Assembly: GCA_934167135.1 (NCBI GenBank)
Contig: CAKPKI010000007.1
Coordinates: forward strand, 1-28,622
DNA: 28,622 nt
From: an uncultured Clostridia bacterium
GTDB taxonomy: Bacteria; Bacillota; Clostridia; TANB77; CAG-508
Direction of reading: 5' to 3'
Shown: positions 15,764 through 24,400 of the stretch, one piece after another
Layout of the letters: each line of letters starts with the position of its first letter
Numbering within the stretch: position 1 is the stretch's first letter
Program-made: the position numbers and the translations under genes
The notes under the pieces: generated by a model
The model's input: the letters and a program-made list of their open reading frames with translations, nothing else
What the model was told of the DNA's origin: nothing
Databases searched by the model: none

Positions 15764-15847
15764 ACATTTTCCCCTTTCTTATTTTTTAAATAATAATACC
15801 ATAAATATCAAAAAAGTACTATGTTTAACAATACGCTTTTTGCATAT

Positions 15848-15892
15848 AAAAATAACAGATTAATGTTTTATACTCATTAATCTGTTATTTTT
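15848..15892 (-). terminator. Intrinsic terminator after pcrA
   Basis: An 18-bp perfect stem (15848-15865 with 15875-15892) with a 9-base loop. The central part AACAGATTAATG gives some GC content, and on the minus strand the far arm ends in five T. The arm begins at the pcrA stop. Between it and 15763 lies an 84-base A/T-rich stretch that must hold the promoter of the Spo0A-type gene; I see no convincing 0A box or sigma-H site. Confidence 0.8.
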
Positions 15893-18207
15893 TATAATAT
15901 TTCTAAATTTGCATATTTTGCCATCAATCTCTTATGTCCAACCTTATCGAAATTAATATCAACTTTTAAATCTCCACCTTCTGGTTCAACATAATTTATA
16001 GTTCCCTCTCCGAACTTTTTATGATATACTCTTGAGCCAGAGCTATAAGCAGAAAAATCTACACTTGTTTCTTCTTTTTTCTTAACAATATTATTCAAAA
16101 AGCTTTCAGCAGTTCTAAATGAGAATCCATCTGATTTTTTTGTAATGCTAGAAGCTGATATCGCACTTTGTGGTTCCGTAGTTTTATATGTTTTGATATT
16201 TCCATTATTTCTACTTCCATAACTCCAAGTATAATTACTATCTCCAAATATGTCATTTTTCTTAGGCATAGTTGAAATTGCTTCATCATATCCATCTAAT
16301 AAATCTTTAGGAATTTCCTGTAAAAATCTTGATGGAGGATTATGTGTTGTAGAACCAAATGTAGTTCTTTGTTTACTATTAGTTAAAAATAAATTTTCTT
16401 TTGCTCTTGTTACTCCTACATAACACAAACGTCTTTCCTCTTCTAGTTCTTTTTGTTCTCCAATTGATTTATATCCTGGAAAAATTCCTTCTTCCATTCC
16501 AACTAAAAATACCACTGGGAATTCTAGCCCTTTAGCACTATGTAAAGTCATTAATGTTACAGATTCATCAGTTTCCTCTACATTGTCTAAATCACTTGAC
16601 AATGTTATTCCTTCTAAAAAGTCACTTAATCCGCTATCTGCTGATTCTTCTTCAAATTCCACTGCAACATTTAAAAATTCCTCTAAGTTTGCAATTCTAT
16701 TTTCCGCTTCAATCGTATTTTCATTTTCTAATGCTTTTGTATATCCTGTATCTTTTAATATTTTTTGTATTAATTCTGAAATAGTATATTCATCTTTTTT
16801 TGCAGATATATTTTCTATGCAATCTATAAATTCTCGAGAATTCAAAAATACTCTATTTAATCCATATTCATCAGCTTTTTTTATTACTTCATACATTGAT
16901 ACATTATTTTGGTCAGCTATTTGTGTAATTTTATCTAAACTAGTTTTTCCAATTCCCCTTTTAGGTTCATTTATTATCCTATTTAAACTTAAATTATCTG
17001 AATGATTTTGTATTAATCTTAAATATGAAATTGTATCTTTAATTTCTTTTCTTTCATAGAATTTTAATCCACCTACAATTTTATAAGGAATATCTTCTCT
17101 TCTTAATATTTCTTCTATTGCTCTTGATTGTGTATTCATTCTATATAAAACTGCAAAATCTGAATATTTATATTTTTCCTCTCTTACAAGGTGACCAATT
17201 TGCTCTGCAATATATCTACCTTCATCATATTCATTATTTGCAGAAAATATTTTTGGTAAATTTCCAACATCATTTTCTGTCCATAATTTTTTATCATATT
17301 TAACTTCATTATTTTTTATTACTGCATTTGCAACTTTTAAGATATTTCCTGTACATCTATAATTTTGTTCTAGTTTTATTATTTGGGTTCCAGGAAAATC
17401 TTTTTCAAAATTTAATATATTAGATATATCAGCACCTCTAAAACTATATATACCTTGGTCATTATCACCAACAGCAGTAATATTACCATGTTTTGAAGCA
17501 AGCATTGTTACTAATGTAAATTGTGATTTATTTGTATCTTGATACTCATCAACTAAAACATATTGGAATTTATTTGAATAGTATTCTAATACATCTGGAT
17601 TTTCTAAAAGTATTTTTATTGTGTAATTAATTATATCATCAAAATCAATGGAATTATTTTCCTTTAGTCTTTTTTGATATCTTTCATATACCATGGCTAT
17701 TTTCTCTTTTCTAAAATCTCCATGTGCTTTTACAGAATATGCATCTGGTTCTAACATTTCATTCTTTGCATTACTAATTTCAGACATTACTGACCTATCA
17801 GAAAACATCTTATCATCTAATTGTAAGTCTTTTAAAATTTGCTTTATCATTGTTTTTTGATCTGAAGTGTCAAAAATTATAAATGATGAATCAAACCCAA
17901 TTCTATCAATAAATTTTCTTAATATTCTTACACATATTGAATGAAATGTTCCAATCCACATATCTTTAGCTGCATCTCCAACTAACATTTCTATTCTTTC
18001 TTTCATTTCTTTTGCAGCTTTGTTTGTAAAAGTTATTGCTAATATATTCCATGGTAATACTCTCTTTTCTCCCATTAAATATGCAATTTTATGTGTTAGT
18101 ACTTTAGTTTTTCCACTACCAGCTCCTGCAATTACTAAACATGGTCCTTCTGTATTTATTACTGCTTCATATTGTTTATCATTTAATCCTTTTAATATAT
18201 CTTCCAT
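15892..18207 (-). CDS. pcrA: ATP-dependent DNA helicase PcrA/UvrD
   Basis: A superfamily 1A 3'-5' helicase for repair, replication of rolling-circle plasmids, and clearing RNA polymerase. The 771 residues fit the family. Motif I GAGSGKT at 28-34, motif II VDEYQD at 219-224, motif III GDNDQGIYSFRGA from 247, then QNYRC and, near the end of domain 2A, VTLMTLHSAKGLEFPVVFLV and EERRLCYVGVTRAKENL are all intact. The C-terminus (about 718-771; RVYHKKFGEGTINYVEPEGG) is the Tudor-like RNA-polymerase-binding domain. It has its own promoter at 18242-18270 and terminator. The start ATG 18207 has no close classical Shine-Dalgarno. Confidence 0.97.
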   Translation of the reverse strand: MEDILKGLNDKQYEAVINTEGPCLVIAGAGSGKTKVLTHKIAYLMGEKRVLPWNILAITFTNKAAKEMKERIEMLVGDAAKDMWIGTFHSICVRILRKFIDRIGFDSSFIIFDTSDQKTMIKQILKDLQLDDKMFSDRSVMSEISNAKNEMLEPDAYSVKAHGDFRKEKIAMVYERYQKRLKENNSIDFDDIINYTIKILLENPDVLEYYSNKFQYVLVDEYQDTNKSQFTLVTMLASKHGNITAVGDNDQGIYSFRGADISNILNFEKDFPGTQIIKLEQNYRCTGNILKVANAVIKNNEVKYDKKLWTENDVGNLPKIFSANNEYDEGRYIAEQIGHLVREEKYKYSDFAVLYRMNTQSRAIEEILRREDIPYKIVGGLKFYERKEIKDTISYLRLIQNHSDNLSLNRIINEPKRGIGKTSLDKITQIADQNNVSMYEVIKKADEYGLNRVFLNSREFIDCIENISAKKDEYTISELIQKILKDTGYTKALENENTIEAENRIANLEEFLNVAVEFEEESADSGLSDFLEGITLSSDLDNVEETDESVTLMTLHSAKGLEFPVVFLVGMEEGIFPGYKSIGEQKELEEERRLCYVGVTRAKENLFLTNSKQRTTFGSTTHNPPSRFLQEIPKDLLDGYDEAISTMPKKNDIFGDSNYTWSYGSRNNGNIKTYKTTEPQSAISASSITKKSDGFSFRTAESFLNNIVKKKEETSVDFSAYSSGSRVYHKKFGEGTINYVEPEGGDLKVDINFDKVGHKRLMAKYANLEIL

Positions 18208-18241
18208 TTTTTCTCTCTTTCCTCTTCAAATATTTGTTTGT

Positions 18242-18270
18242 ATTTTACTACATTTTTTATATTTTTGCAA
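18242..18270 (-). promoter_or_regulatory. Sigma-A-type promoter of pcrA
   Basis: On the minus strand TTGCAA (18270-18265), a 17-base spacer and TAAAAT (18247-18242) lie 34 bases before the pcrA ATG, just after the prfA terminator. I see no SOS-type operator over it. Confidence 0.6.
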
Positions 18271-18310
18271 TAGTATTTAATAATCTTTTTTTAAAAGATT
18301 TGCAAATAAA

Positions 18311-18354
18311 ATTTCCCCAATTATTAAACTTTTTTGTCTAATAATTAGGGAAAT
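18311..18354 (-). terminator. Intrinsic terminator after prfA
   Basis: A 16-bp stem (18311-18326 with 18339-18354, one mismatch or wobble) encloses a 12-base loop and on the minus strand is followed by TTTTATTTG. It lies 28 bases past the prfA stop. Confidence 0.75.
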
Positions 18355-18381
18355 CTGAAAAAATTCTATTTTAAAATTTTT

Positions 18382-19443
18382 TTACTCTTCTTCTCCTTTT
18401 AATCTTTCGGCTCTATCTGCTGCACTTAAATTATCTATCATCTCATCTAAATCTCCATTTAAGAAATTTTCCATTTGAAATATACTCATTCCAATTCTAT
18501 GATCTGTTATACGTCCCTGAGGATAATTATATGTACGAATTTTCTCACTTCTATCCCCACTACCAACTTGTGTTTTTCTTGCATTTGCTATTTCTGAATC
18601 TTGTTTTTCTTTCTCTATATTATATAATTTTGACCTAAGCATTTTCATAGCATATTCTCTGTTTTGTAATTGTGAACGTTCTGTTTGACATTCTGCCACT
18701 ATTCCTGTTGGTTCATGAATAAGTCTTACGGCAGATGATGTTTTATTAACATGTTGACCTCCAGCACCAGAAGCCCTAAATACTTCCATTTTTATATCTG
18801 CTGGATTTATATCAATTTCTACATCTTCTACAACTGGCAATACTGCAACAGTGGCTGTTGATGTGTGTATTCTTCCACTACTCTCTGTATCTGGAACTCT
18901 CTGTACTCTATGCACACCACTTTCGAATTTTAATCTGCTATATGCACCTTTTCCTGTAACCATAAAAGAAATTTCCTTGTATCCACCTAACTCTGTTTCA
19001 TTTTCATTTAATATGTCTATTTTCCAATGCTTTCTCTCTGCATACATTGAATACATTCTAAACAAAGTTCCTGCAAATAATGCTGCTTCTTCTCCTCCAG
19101 CTCCGCCTCTAATTTCGCAAATAATATTTTTATCATCATTTGGATCTTTTGGTATTAATAAAGCTTTTAATTCATCTTCAATGTGCGGAATGTTTTCTTT
19201 TGCTTCATAGTAGTCTGCTTCTGCTAATTCCTTTAGTTCTTTATCTTCCATCATTTCTTTTGCTTCGTCCATTCTTTGCTTTTCTTTTTTGTATTCTCTA
19301 TATTTTTGTACTATTTCTTCTATTGAACTATGTTCTTTTATTAATTTTTGCCATTCAGTCTGATTCGCAATCACTTCTGGATCACTTATCAATTTTGTTA
19401 ATTCTTCATATCTTGCTTCTACAGTTTCTAATTTATCAAACAT
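18382..19443 (-). CDS. prfA: Peptide chain release factor 1
   Basis: RF1 reads UAA and UAG and triggers peptide release on the ribosome. The 353-residue protein has the peptidyl-hydrolysis motif GGQ at 228-230 (ASGAGGQHVNKTSSAVRL) and the class-1 stop-recognition tripeptide in the RF1 form P184-D-T186 (RVQRVPDTESSGRIHTSTAT), not the SPF of RF2. The N-terminal domain is helical (about 1-95). AAGGAG lies 7 bases before the ATG, and a near-consensus promoter is at 19476-19504. It is a housekeeping gene with a standalone transcript. Confidence 0.97.
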   Translation of the reverse strand: MFDKLETVEARYEELTKLISDPEVIANQTEWQKLIKEHSSIEEIVQKYREYKKEKQRMDEAKEMMEDKELKELAEADYYEAKENIPHIEDELKALLIPKDPNDDKNIICEIRGGAGGEEAALFAGTLFRMYSMYAERKHWKIDILNENETELGGYKEISFMVTGKGAYSRLKFESGVHRVQRVPDTESSGRIHTSTATVAVLPVVEDVEIDINPADIKMEVFRASGAGGQHVNKTSSAVRLIHEPTGIVAECQTERSQLQNREYAMKMLRSKLYNIEKEKQDSEIANARKTQVGSGDRSEKIRTYNYPQGRITDHRIGMSIFQMENFLNGDLDEMIDNLSAADRAERLKGEEE

Positions 19444-19475
19444 ATAAATTCTCCTTTTCTTTAATTTCGTTTTAT

Positions 19476-19504
19476 ATTATACAATATCTTGGCAGTTTTT
19501 TCAA
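19476..19504 (-). promoter_or_regulatory. Sigma-A-type promoter of prfA
   Basis: On the minus strand TTGAAA (19504-19499), a 17-base spacer and TATAAT (19481-19476) lie 32 bases before the prfA ATG. The same hexamers and spacing occur at radC. Confidence 0.8.
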
Positions 19505-19512
19505 GCATATCA

Positions 19513-21465
19513 TTACATTTCAACAAAATTGTATTTCATGTTTTCCATATCCAATATATTTTTTTCTCTTTTAGTACATGTAAATATTATTATTTGTCTA
19601 TCCTTAAATTCATTAAATAAATATATTAATATATTTTTTAATCTTTCATCATCATAATAAGCAAAAGATTCATCTAATATAATAGGAACTTTTTCATTTG
19701 AAATTTCATCTAACATTGCAAGTCTTAAAGATAAATATAATTGATCTATTGTTCCAGTACTTAATCTTTCTGCTGATATATAATTACCATTTTTTAATTC
19801 AACAATTAATCCCTGTTCATCATTAAAAGTTAATTTGCAATATTTACCCTTAGTTATTTTTTCAATATTATTAGATAATTTTTCTGTAAATATAGGGCTA
19901 ATATTATTTTTCATTTTTTCATATGCTCTTTCTAACAAATTTTTAGCCAATTCTATACTCTGATTATTTTTTTCTAAAATATTATATTTATTTTTTAATG
20001 AATATATTTTTTCTTCTAAATTTGATAAATTTTCGAGTTGAGGTTCTATATTTTCTTTTTGTATTTCTAATTTATTTTTTTCTATTTTTTTATTATTTAT
20101 TTCATTTTCTAATAAATTAATTTCATTATTAATATTTTCTTTTTTTAAATAATAATTAATTTCATTTTTTTCAATATTTTTTTCATATTTATTTATTATT
20201 TTATTTTCCTCTAAATTATTTAATAAATTATTTTTTATTTTTAATTCATTAATTTCATTTAATATTTCTTGTAAATTTTCTTCATATATTTTTTTATTAT
20301 TTTCTTGTTCTTTTTTTTCATTTTCTATTTTTTCTAAATTATTTTTTTGAATATTTTCCATTATTTTTATTTTATTTTTTAATTTATTTTTCAAAAATAT
20401 GTAAAAAATCAAATACATTGGTACTGTAAGCAGAAAAATATATTTAATTATATTATTTTTGATTATTTTTGGAATAAATATTATCCATAAAATATTTATT
20501 AAAATTAATATTATAAAATATTTATTTATTTTTTTATTTAATTTATTTTTTTCATATTTTTCATTAATATTATTTTTATTATTTTTTTCTAATATTATTT
20601 TATTATTTATTTTTTCTAAATTATTTTCAATTATTTTTATTTTATTTTTATTTTCTTCAATTATTTTTTCTTTTATTTTTATTTTTTCTTTTTCCAGATT
20701 ATTTTTTTCATTTTTATTTTTTATTTCTTTTAATAATTTATTTTTTATTTCTTTTTTATTTATTTCTTTTTTTATTTTATTTATTTCATCATTTAATTCA
20801 TATTTAATATTTTCATATTTTTTTAATTCATCTAATTTTTGTTCATTATTTTCTATATTTTTCTTAATAATATTAATTGGTTTTTCTCTACTTCTATCTG
20901 TCCCTATCTTTTCCAGTTGTATTTTATTTAATTTTTCCATAGCTTTTTTATACGAAATTTTATCTTCTCCACTATCTAATAAATTAGAAATTTTTTGTAT
21001 TAATACATTTTGAATATTTTTTTCTACTTTTATTTCTTGTTGCATTGCTACTGAAGTTGATAAAAACATTTCTTCATTTATTTGTGTTTGTTCATAAAAA
21101 AATTCACTACCCTTATTTTTATCAATATTAAATTCATTTAGAATATCTTCTCCATTTTCATTAAATATTTTTGGATTTTTTTTATTAAATTCTCTATATA
21201 TTTCATATTTATTTTTATTATCTAATTCATATGTTAATTTTCCGGAATATTCTTCTGAATCCCATGGTTTAAATTTTTCAAAATCAGAAATATTTTTTCC
21301 TTTTTTATTTTTTGATGCACCATAAAAAATATTTAAAATAAATTTTAATAATGTTGATTTTCCACTTTCATTTTTTCCATAAATAATATTAAAATTATTT
21401 TCTAAATTTATTTCTTTATTTTTTAATTTTCCATATGAATTTATTTTTATTTTATTTATTTTCAA
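19513..21465 (-). CDS. SbcC/YhaN-like AAA ATPase with transmembrane hairpin
   Basis: A 650-residue SMC/Rad50-type ATPase, probable partner of the upstream nuclease in trimming DNA ends or hairpins. Walker A G30-KNESGKS37, ABC signature LSTG at 568-571 and Walker B IILDES with D598/E599 are intact. Between them is a long coiled coil made almost only of Lys, Asn, Glu, Ile and Leu. It is interrupted at about 308-358 by two strongly hydrophobic helices, which is characteristic of YhaN-like membrane-associated members rather than true SbcC. The length is also well below the roughly 1000 residues of SbcC. The start is TTG at 21465, strongly supported by GGAGGG 5 bases upstream. The coding region is extremely AT-rich. 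Confidence 0.85.
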   Translation of the reverse strand: MKINKIKINSYGKLKNKEINLENNFNIIYGKNESGKSTLLKFILNIFYGASKNKKGKNISDFEKFKPWDSEEYSGKLTYELDNKNKYEIYREFNKKNPKIFNENGEDILNEFNIDKNKGSEFFYEQTQINEEMFLSTSVAMQQEIKVEKNIQNVLIQKISNLLDSGEDKISYKKAMEKLNKIQLEKIGTDRSREKPINIIKKNIENNEQKLDELKKYENIKYELNDEINKIKKEINKKEIKNKLLKEIKNKNEKNNLEKEKIKIKEKIIEENKNKIKIIENNLEKINNKIILEKNNKNNINEKYEKNKLNKKINKYFIILILINILWIIFIPKIIKNNIIKYIFLLTVPMYLIFYIFLKNKLKNKIKIMENIQKNNLEKIENEKKEQENNKKIYEENLQEILNEINELKIKNNLLNNLEENKIINKYEKNIEKNEINYYLKKENINNEINLLENEINNKKIEKNKLEIQKENIEPQLENLSNLEEKIYSLKNKYNILEKNNQSIELAKNLLERAYEKMKNNISPIFTEKLSNNIEKITKGKYCKLTFNDEQGLIVELKNGNYISAERLSTGTIDQLYLSLRLAMLDEISNEKVPIILDESFAYYDDERLKNILIYLFNEFKDRQIIIFTCTKREKNILDMENMKYNFVEM

Positions 21466-21477
21466 ATAAATCCCTCC

Positions 21478-21515
21478 ATTATTGTTTTAATTTTCTATTA
21501 TTATTTTAATTTTCT
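21478..21515. repeat. Tandem 19-bp duplication at the sbcD-sbcC junction
   Basis: Two adjacent 19-base copies (21478-21496 and 21497-21515) differ at one base. The second copy contains the last codons and stop of the SbcD-like gene, so the first copy in the intergenic gap is a duplicated gene tail. It widens the gap to 40 bases without disturbing either frame. Confidence 0.75.
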
Positions 21516-22579
21516 AATATTTCCATTCCTATTTCTAATGCTTTTTCAATTATTTCATCATTATATTTTTTATTTTTTATTTCTTCTAATATTTCTTTAG
21601 CAAATAATCCTCTTAAAGAATTTTCTTTAATAATTTCCTCTAAATTATAATTTGGTTTTGTTTTATTTTTTATTTTTATTATTTTTTCATTTAATTCATA
21701 TTTATATAAATCATATATATTTATTTCAAAATTTCTTTTTCCTATTAATATTATTTTATATAATTTATTTTCATTTATTTTTATTTGATTTATTTTTTCT
21801 ATTAATTCTTCTATTGAATTTATTTCTGTGCAATTTATTTCTTTTTCTACATATTCTGTTTCATCTAATTTAATAAAATTTAATTTATTTTCGTTTTTAT
21901 TAATTTCTCCTACTATCATTCCATGTTCTCCTAATTCGTCAAACCCTAATGACATAGTTGAACCTGGATATATTATTTTACCATTTTCACTAAAATTATT
22001 TTTATGAATATGCCCTAATGCTATATAATTAAATCCTTTTTCTTCAAATATTTTACTACTAATTGAATTATATTGCATTTCTTCATTATTTGCCCCATTT
22101 AATGTTGCATGCATTACTAATATATTTATTTTTTGAGGATTTTCTATTGTTAAATTTTCTATTCCTGAATTTGTACAATAAAAATCATCAAAGCCATATC
22201 CATATATATCAGCTTCTTCTGTTTCTATTTTTTGGATTTTAGAATTAAATATATATACATTTTTATTCCATTCAAAATTATTATAATATGATTTTTTTAA
22301 AATTGGATCATGATTTCCAGGAGATATAAATATTTTTGTATTTTCTATTTCTTTAAATAAATTATTTATATATTCTATTGTCGATTTTCTTATATATTGA
22401 TGTTCATATAAATCTCCAGAAATAAATAAATATTTTATATTTTTTTCTTTTATATATTCTATTATTTTTTTTAATATTTTTCTTTGTTCTAATCTTCTTT
22501 GTTCCCCTAGATTCCCCTTATCTGATAATGTAGTAAATGGAAAATCAAAATGTGTGTCTGCGATATGTACAAATTTCAT
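21506..22579 (-). CDS. SbcD/YhaO-like DNA repair metallophosphoesterase
   Basis: A 357-residue calcineurin-like nuclease subunit of the Mre11/SbcD kind. All metal-binding motifs are present: D8-T-H10 (HIADTHFD), G55-D56 (ISGDLYEH), G88-N89-H90-D91 (SPGNHDP), H157 (VMHATLNG) and H190-I-H192 (ALGHIHKNN). It forms a complex with the ATPase encoded 40 bases downstream. The C-terminal 100 residues carry helices for ATPase contact. The length is close to YhaO. The start ATG 22579 has AAAGGA 9 bases upstream, and a promoter lies at 22610-22638. It heads a two-gene operon. Confidence 0.9.
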   Translation of the reverse strand: MKFVHIADTHFDFPFTTLSDKGNLGEQRRLEQRKILKKIIEYIKEKNIKYLFISGDLYEHQYIRKSTIEYINNLFKEIENTKIFISPGNHDPILKKSYYNNFEWNKNVYIFNSKIQKIETEEADIYGYGFDDFYCTNSGIENLTIENPQKINILVMHATLNGANNEEMQYNSISSKIFEEKGFNYIALGHIHKNNFSENGKIIYPGSTMSLGFDELGEHGMIVGEINKNENKLNFIKLDETEYVEKEINCTEINSIEELIEKINQIKINENKLYKIILIGKRNFEINIYDLYKYELNEKIIKIKNKTKPNYNLEEIIKENSLRGLFAKEILEEIKNKKYNDEIIEKALEIGMEILEN

Positions 22580-22609
22580 ACTAAATCATCCTTTCTTTTT
22601 TATTATACT

Positions 22610-22638
22610 ATTCTATATTATTTTTTGTTTTTTGGCAA
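22610..22638 (-). promoter_or_regulatory. Putative promoter of the sbcD-sbcC pair
   Basis: On the minus strand TTGCCA (22638-22633), a 17-base spacer and TAGAAT (22615-22610) each match the consensus at five of six positions. A second TATAAT-like run occurs nearer the gene (about 22602-22607) without a good -35. Confidence 0.6.
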
Positions 22639-22674
22639 TAGGTTTGCGAATATTTTTTCGCTTTTTAAAATTAA

Positions 22675-22714
22675 AAATAATGGTTCATTTTTAATTTTAT
22701 AAAAACCATTATTT
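22675..22714 (-). terminator. Intrinsic terminator after the MoxR/VWA operon
   Basis: An 11-bp stem (AAATAATGGTT at 22675-22685 with AACCATTATTT at 22704-22714) with an 18-base loop is followed on the minus strand by TTTTAATTTT. It begins 16 bases after the last operon gene and separates the Bat-like operon from the sbcD promoter. Confidence 0.65.
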
Positions 22715-22730
22715 ACTCCTTATTTTCTAA

Positions 22731-23405
22731 TTACCAATTTTTACTTTTTCTTTTAAAAGTTTTATCATATTTTTTATACATTTCTTCCTTTTTTCTTTGT
22801 TGTTTAATTGCCTCTTCTTTTATATTTTGAATCTCTTCTTCAATATTTTCACTATTATTTTCTTTTTTATTATTTTCATCTTTTTTTGTTACTTTTTTTA
22901 AATCTTTCAATAAATTTTTTAATCTATCTATTTCTGTTTCAATATCTTTTTTTAAATTTTCTGCTATTTCACTATGACCTTCATTATCTTTACTTGCACA
23001 ACCATTTTCCACTAAAATATCTATTGCAGATTCATATGTTTTTATTGCATTTTCTATACTTTCTTTTTCACTTTCATCAACATTTACGGTTTTACATATT
23101 GCCAGTGCATAATTAATTCTAATTTTACATTCTTTATTTTGTGGAATATTTTTTTGTAATGCTTTTTTATATTCATCTATTGCCTTTTCATATTTTCCAT
23201 TTTTATATAAAATATTTCCGTAATTATAATATGCAATATATTTTTGAAAATAATTAATATTCACAAGTATACTTGATTGATTTTCCAAATATTTTCCTTT
23301 ATTATAATTTTTTATAATAAAATTATTAAAAATAATATTAAATAATAATTTCAAAAAAATAAAAATTAAAATAACACAAATAATTTTTAATATTTTTTTA
23401 TTCAT
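22731..23405 (-). CDS. Membrane-anchored TPR protein (BatC/BatE-like)
   Basis: A 224-residue protein with a transmembrane segment at about 5-26 and TPR helices at about 58-110 (YYNYGNILYKNGKYEKAIDEY and the next pair), followed by a Lys/Glu-rich coiled coil ending in KKEEMYKKYDKTFKRKSKNW. TPR proteins close the VWA clusters of Bat operons (BatC, BatE), which suggests a scaffold for the VWA proteins. The ATG overlaps the upstream TGA (ATGA at 23405-23402), so translation is coupled. No residue motif fixes a biochemical role. Confidence 0.75.
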   Translation of the reverse strand: MNKKILKIICVILIFIFLKLLFNIIFNNFIIKNYNKGKYLENQSSILVNINYFQKYIAYYNYGNILYKNGKYEKAIDEYKKALQKNIPQNKECKIRINYALAICKTVNVDESEKESIENAIKTYESAIDILVENGCASKDNEGHSEIAENLKKDIETEIDRLKNLLKDLKKVTKKDENNKKENNSENIEEEIQNIKEEAIKQQRKKEEMYKKYDKTFKRKSKNW

Positions 23406-24400
23406 ATAATACTCCTTTTTTGAATTATAAAATTAATTATTAATAAAATGATTAATATTACTGCAAAATAATAATATATATCTTTATATTGATTTGTTTT
23501 TTTATTTTTATTATTTAATTTTGTATTATTTTTTATAATATCATTTAATTTATTATCAATATCTGAACTTTTATTCATATGTATATAATCTATTTCTATA
23601 TCTGAGGCAATTTTATTTAAATTTTCTTCATCAATTTTAGAAATGGCTATTTTTTTATTATATTTATTATCAAAATAATAAACATATATATTAGAATTAT
23701 TTAGTTCATTTTCATATAAAGAACTAATCATTTTGCCTCCAGCTTGAGTTCCGTAACCTAATACAGCACCATCATCAATATATTGTTTTATATTCGAAAA
23801 AGATTCTAGTTTTTCTTCTTCTTTTGTTATCTCTCCATCAGATATAAAAAACAATGTAATTGGTTTATTCTCTCTATTTTTTTCTTCTATTAATGTTTCT
23901 TCTAATATATCTTTTGCTAAATTCATTGAGCTTCCATTTGCATATAAATCATCTTCTAGATTTATTGATTTTAATTCAGCTTGTACCATATCTATATCTG
24001 ATGTAAATGGTATAAGTCTTTGAGCCGTATCTCCGAAAGTTATAATTGAAAATTCGCAATCTGATAATTTATCAACTATATAGCAACAATCATTTATTAC
24101 TCCATTTATTCTTTCTTCGTCATTATTATAATCTAATGCTTTCATACTAACACTTGTATCTATAACAAATAATATTTTTCTATCTATTTCTTTAGAAATA
24201 TTTTTTTCTTTAAAAATCATCGGTCTTAGATTTATAATAAATAATAAAATTAATATAGATATTTTTATTATTACATTAATTAAATATTTTTTTGTGATTT
24301 TTTTTATATTTTTCCATTGTTCATCATATATTATAATTATAATACCAATCAAGCAAATTATAATCATAATCCAAATTGGAATTATTGGTTTTATTACCAT
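23402..24400 (-). CDS. VWA-domain membrane protein, BatB-like
   Basis: A 332-residue protein with two N-terminal transmembrane helices (about 6-25 and 40-60), a VWA domain from about 75 to 290 and a C-terminal transmembrane helix (about 308-325). The MIDAS metal site is intact: D81-T-S83-V-S85 (FVIDTSVSM), with a later SDGE acidic stretch (LFFISDGEITKEE). This is the arrangement of BatA/BatB aerotolerance-type proteins, in which the VWA domain faces outward. The start overlaps the BatA-like stop by 7 bases. Function in clostridia is unknown; envelope stress is family-level inference. Confidence 0.85.
   Translation of the reverse strand: MVIKPIIPIWIMIIICLIGIIIIIYDEQWKNIKKITKKYLINVIIKISILILLFIINLRPMIFKEKNISKEIDRKILFVIDTSVSMKALDYNNDEERINGVINDCCYIVDKLSDCEFSIITFGDTAQRLIPFTSDIDMVQAELKSINLEDDLYANGSSMNLAKDILEETLIEEKNRENKPITLFFISDGEITKEEEKLESFSNIKQYIDDGAVLGYGTQAGGKMISSLYENELNNSNIYVYYFDNKYNKKIAISKIDEENLNKIASDIEIDYIHMNKSSDIDNKLNDIIKNNTKLNNKNKKTNQYKDIYYYFAVILIILLIINFIIQKRSII

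Noticed and set aside
15764..15847. 0A box or sigma-H promoter in front of the Spo0A-type gene
   Set aside because: No TTGTCGAA-like box or sigma-H hexamers were found; only poor sigma-A-like matches.
20459..21013. Long plus-strand frame of 184 codons
   Set aside because: It is antisense to the AT-rich coiled coil of the SbcC-like gene and consists almost only of Phe, Ile, Leu and Ser, as expected of the complement of Lys/Asn/Glu codons; no ribosome site.
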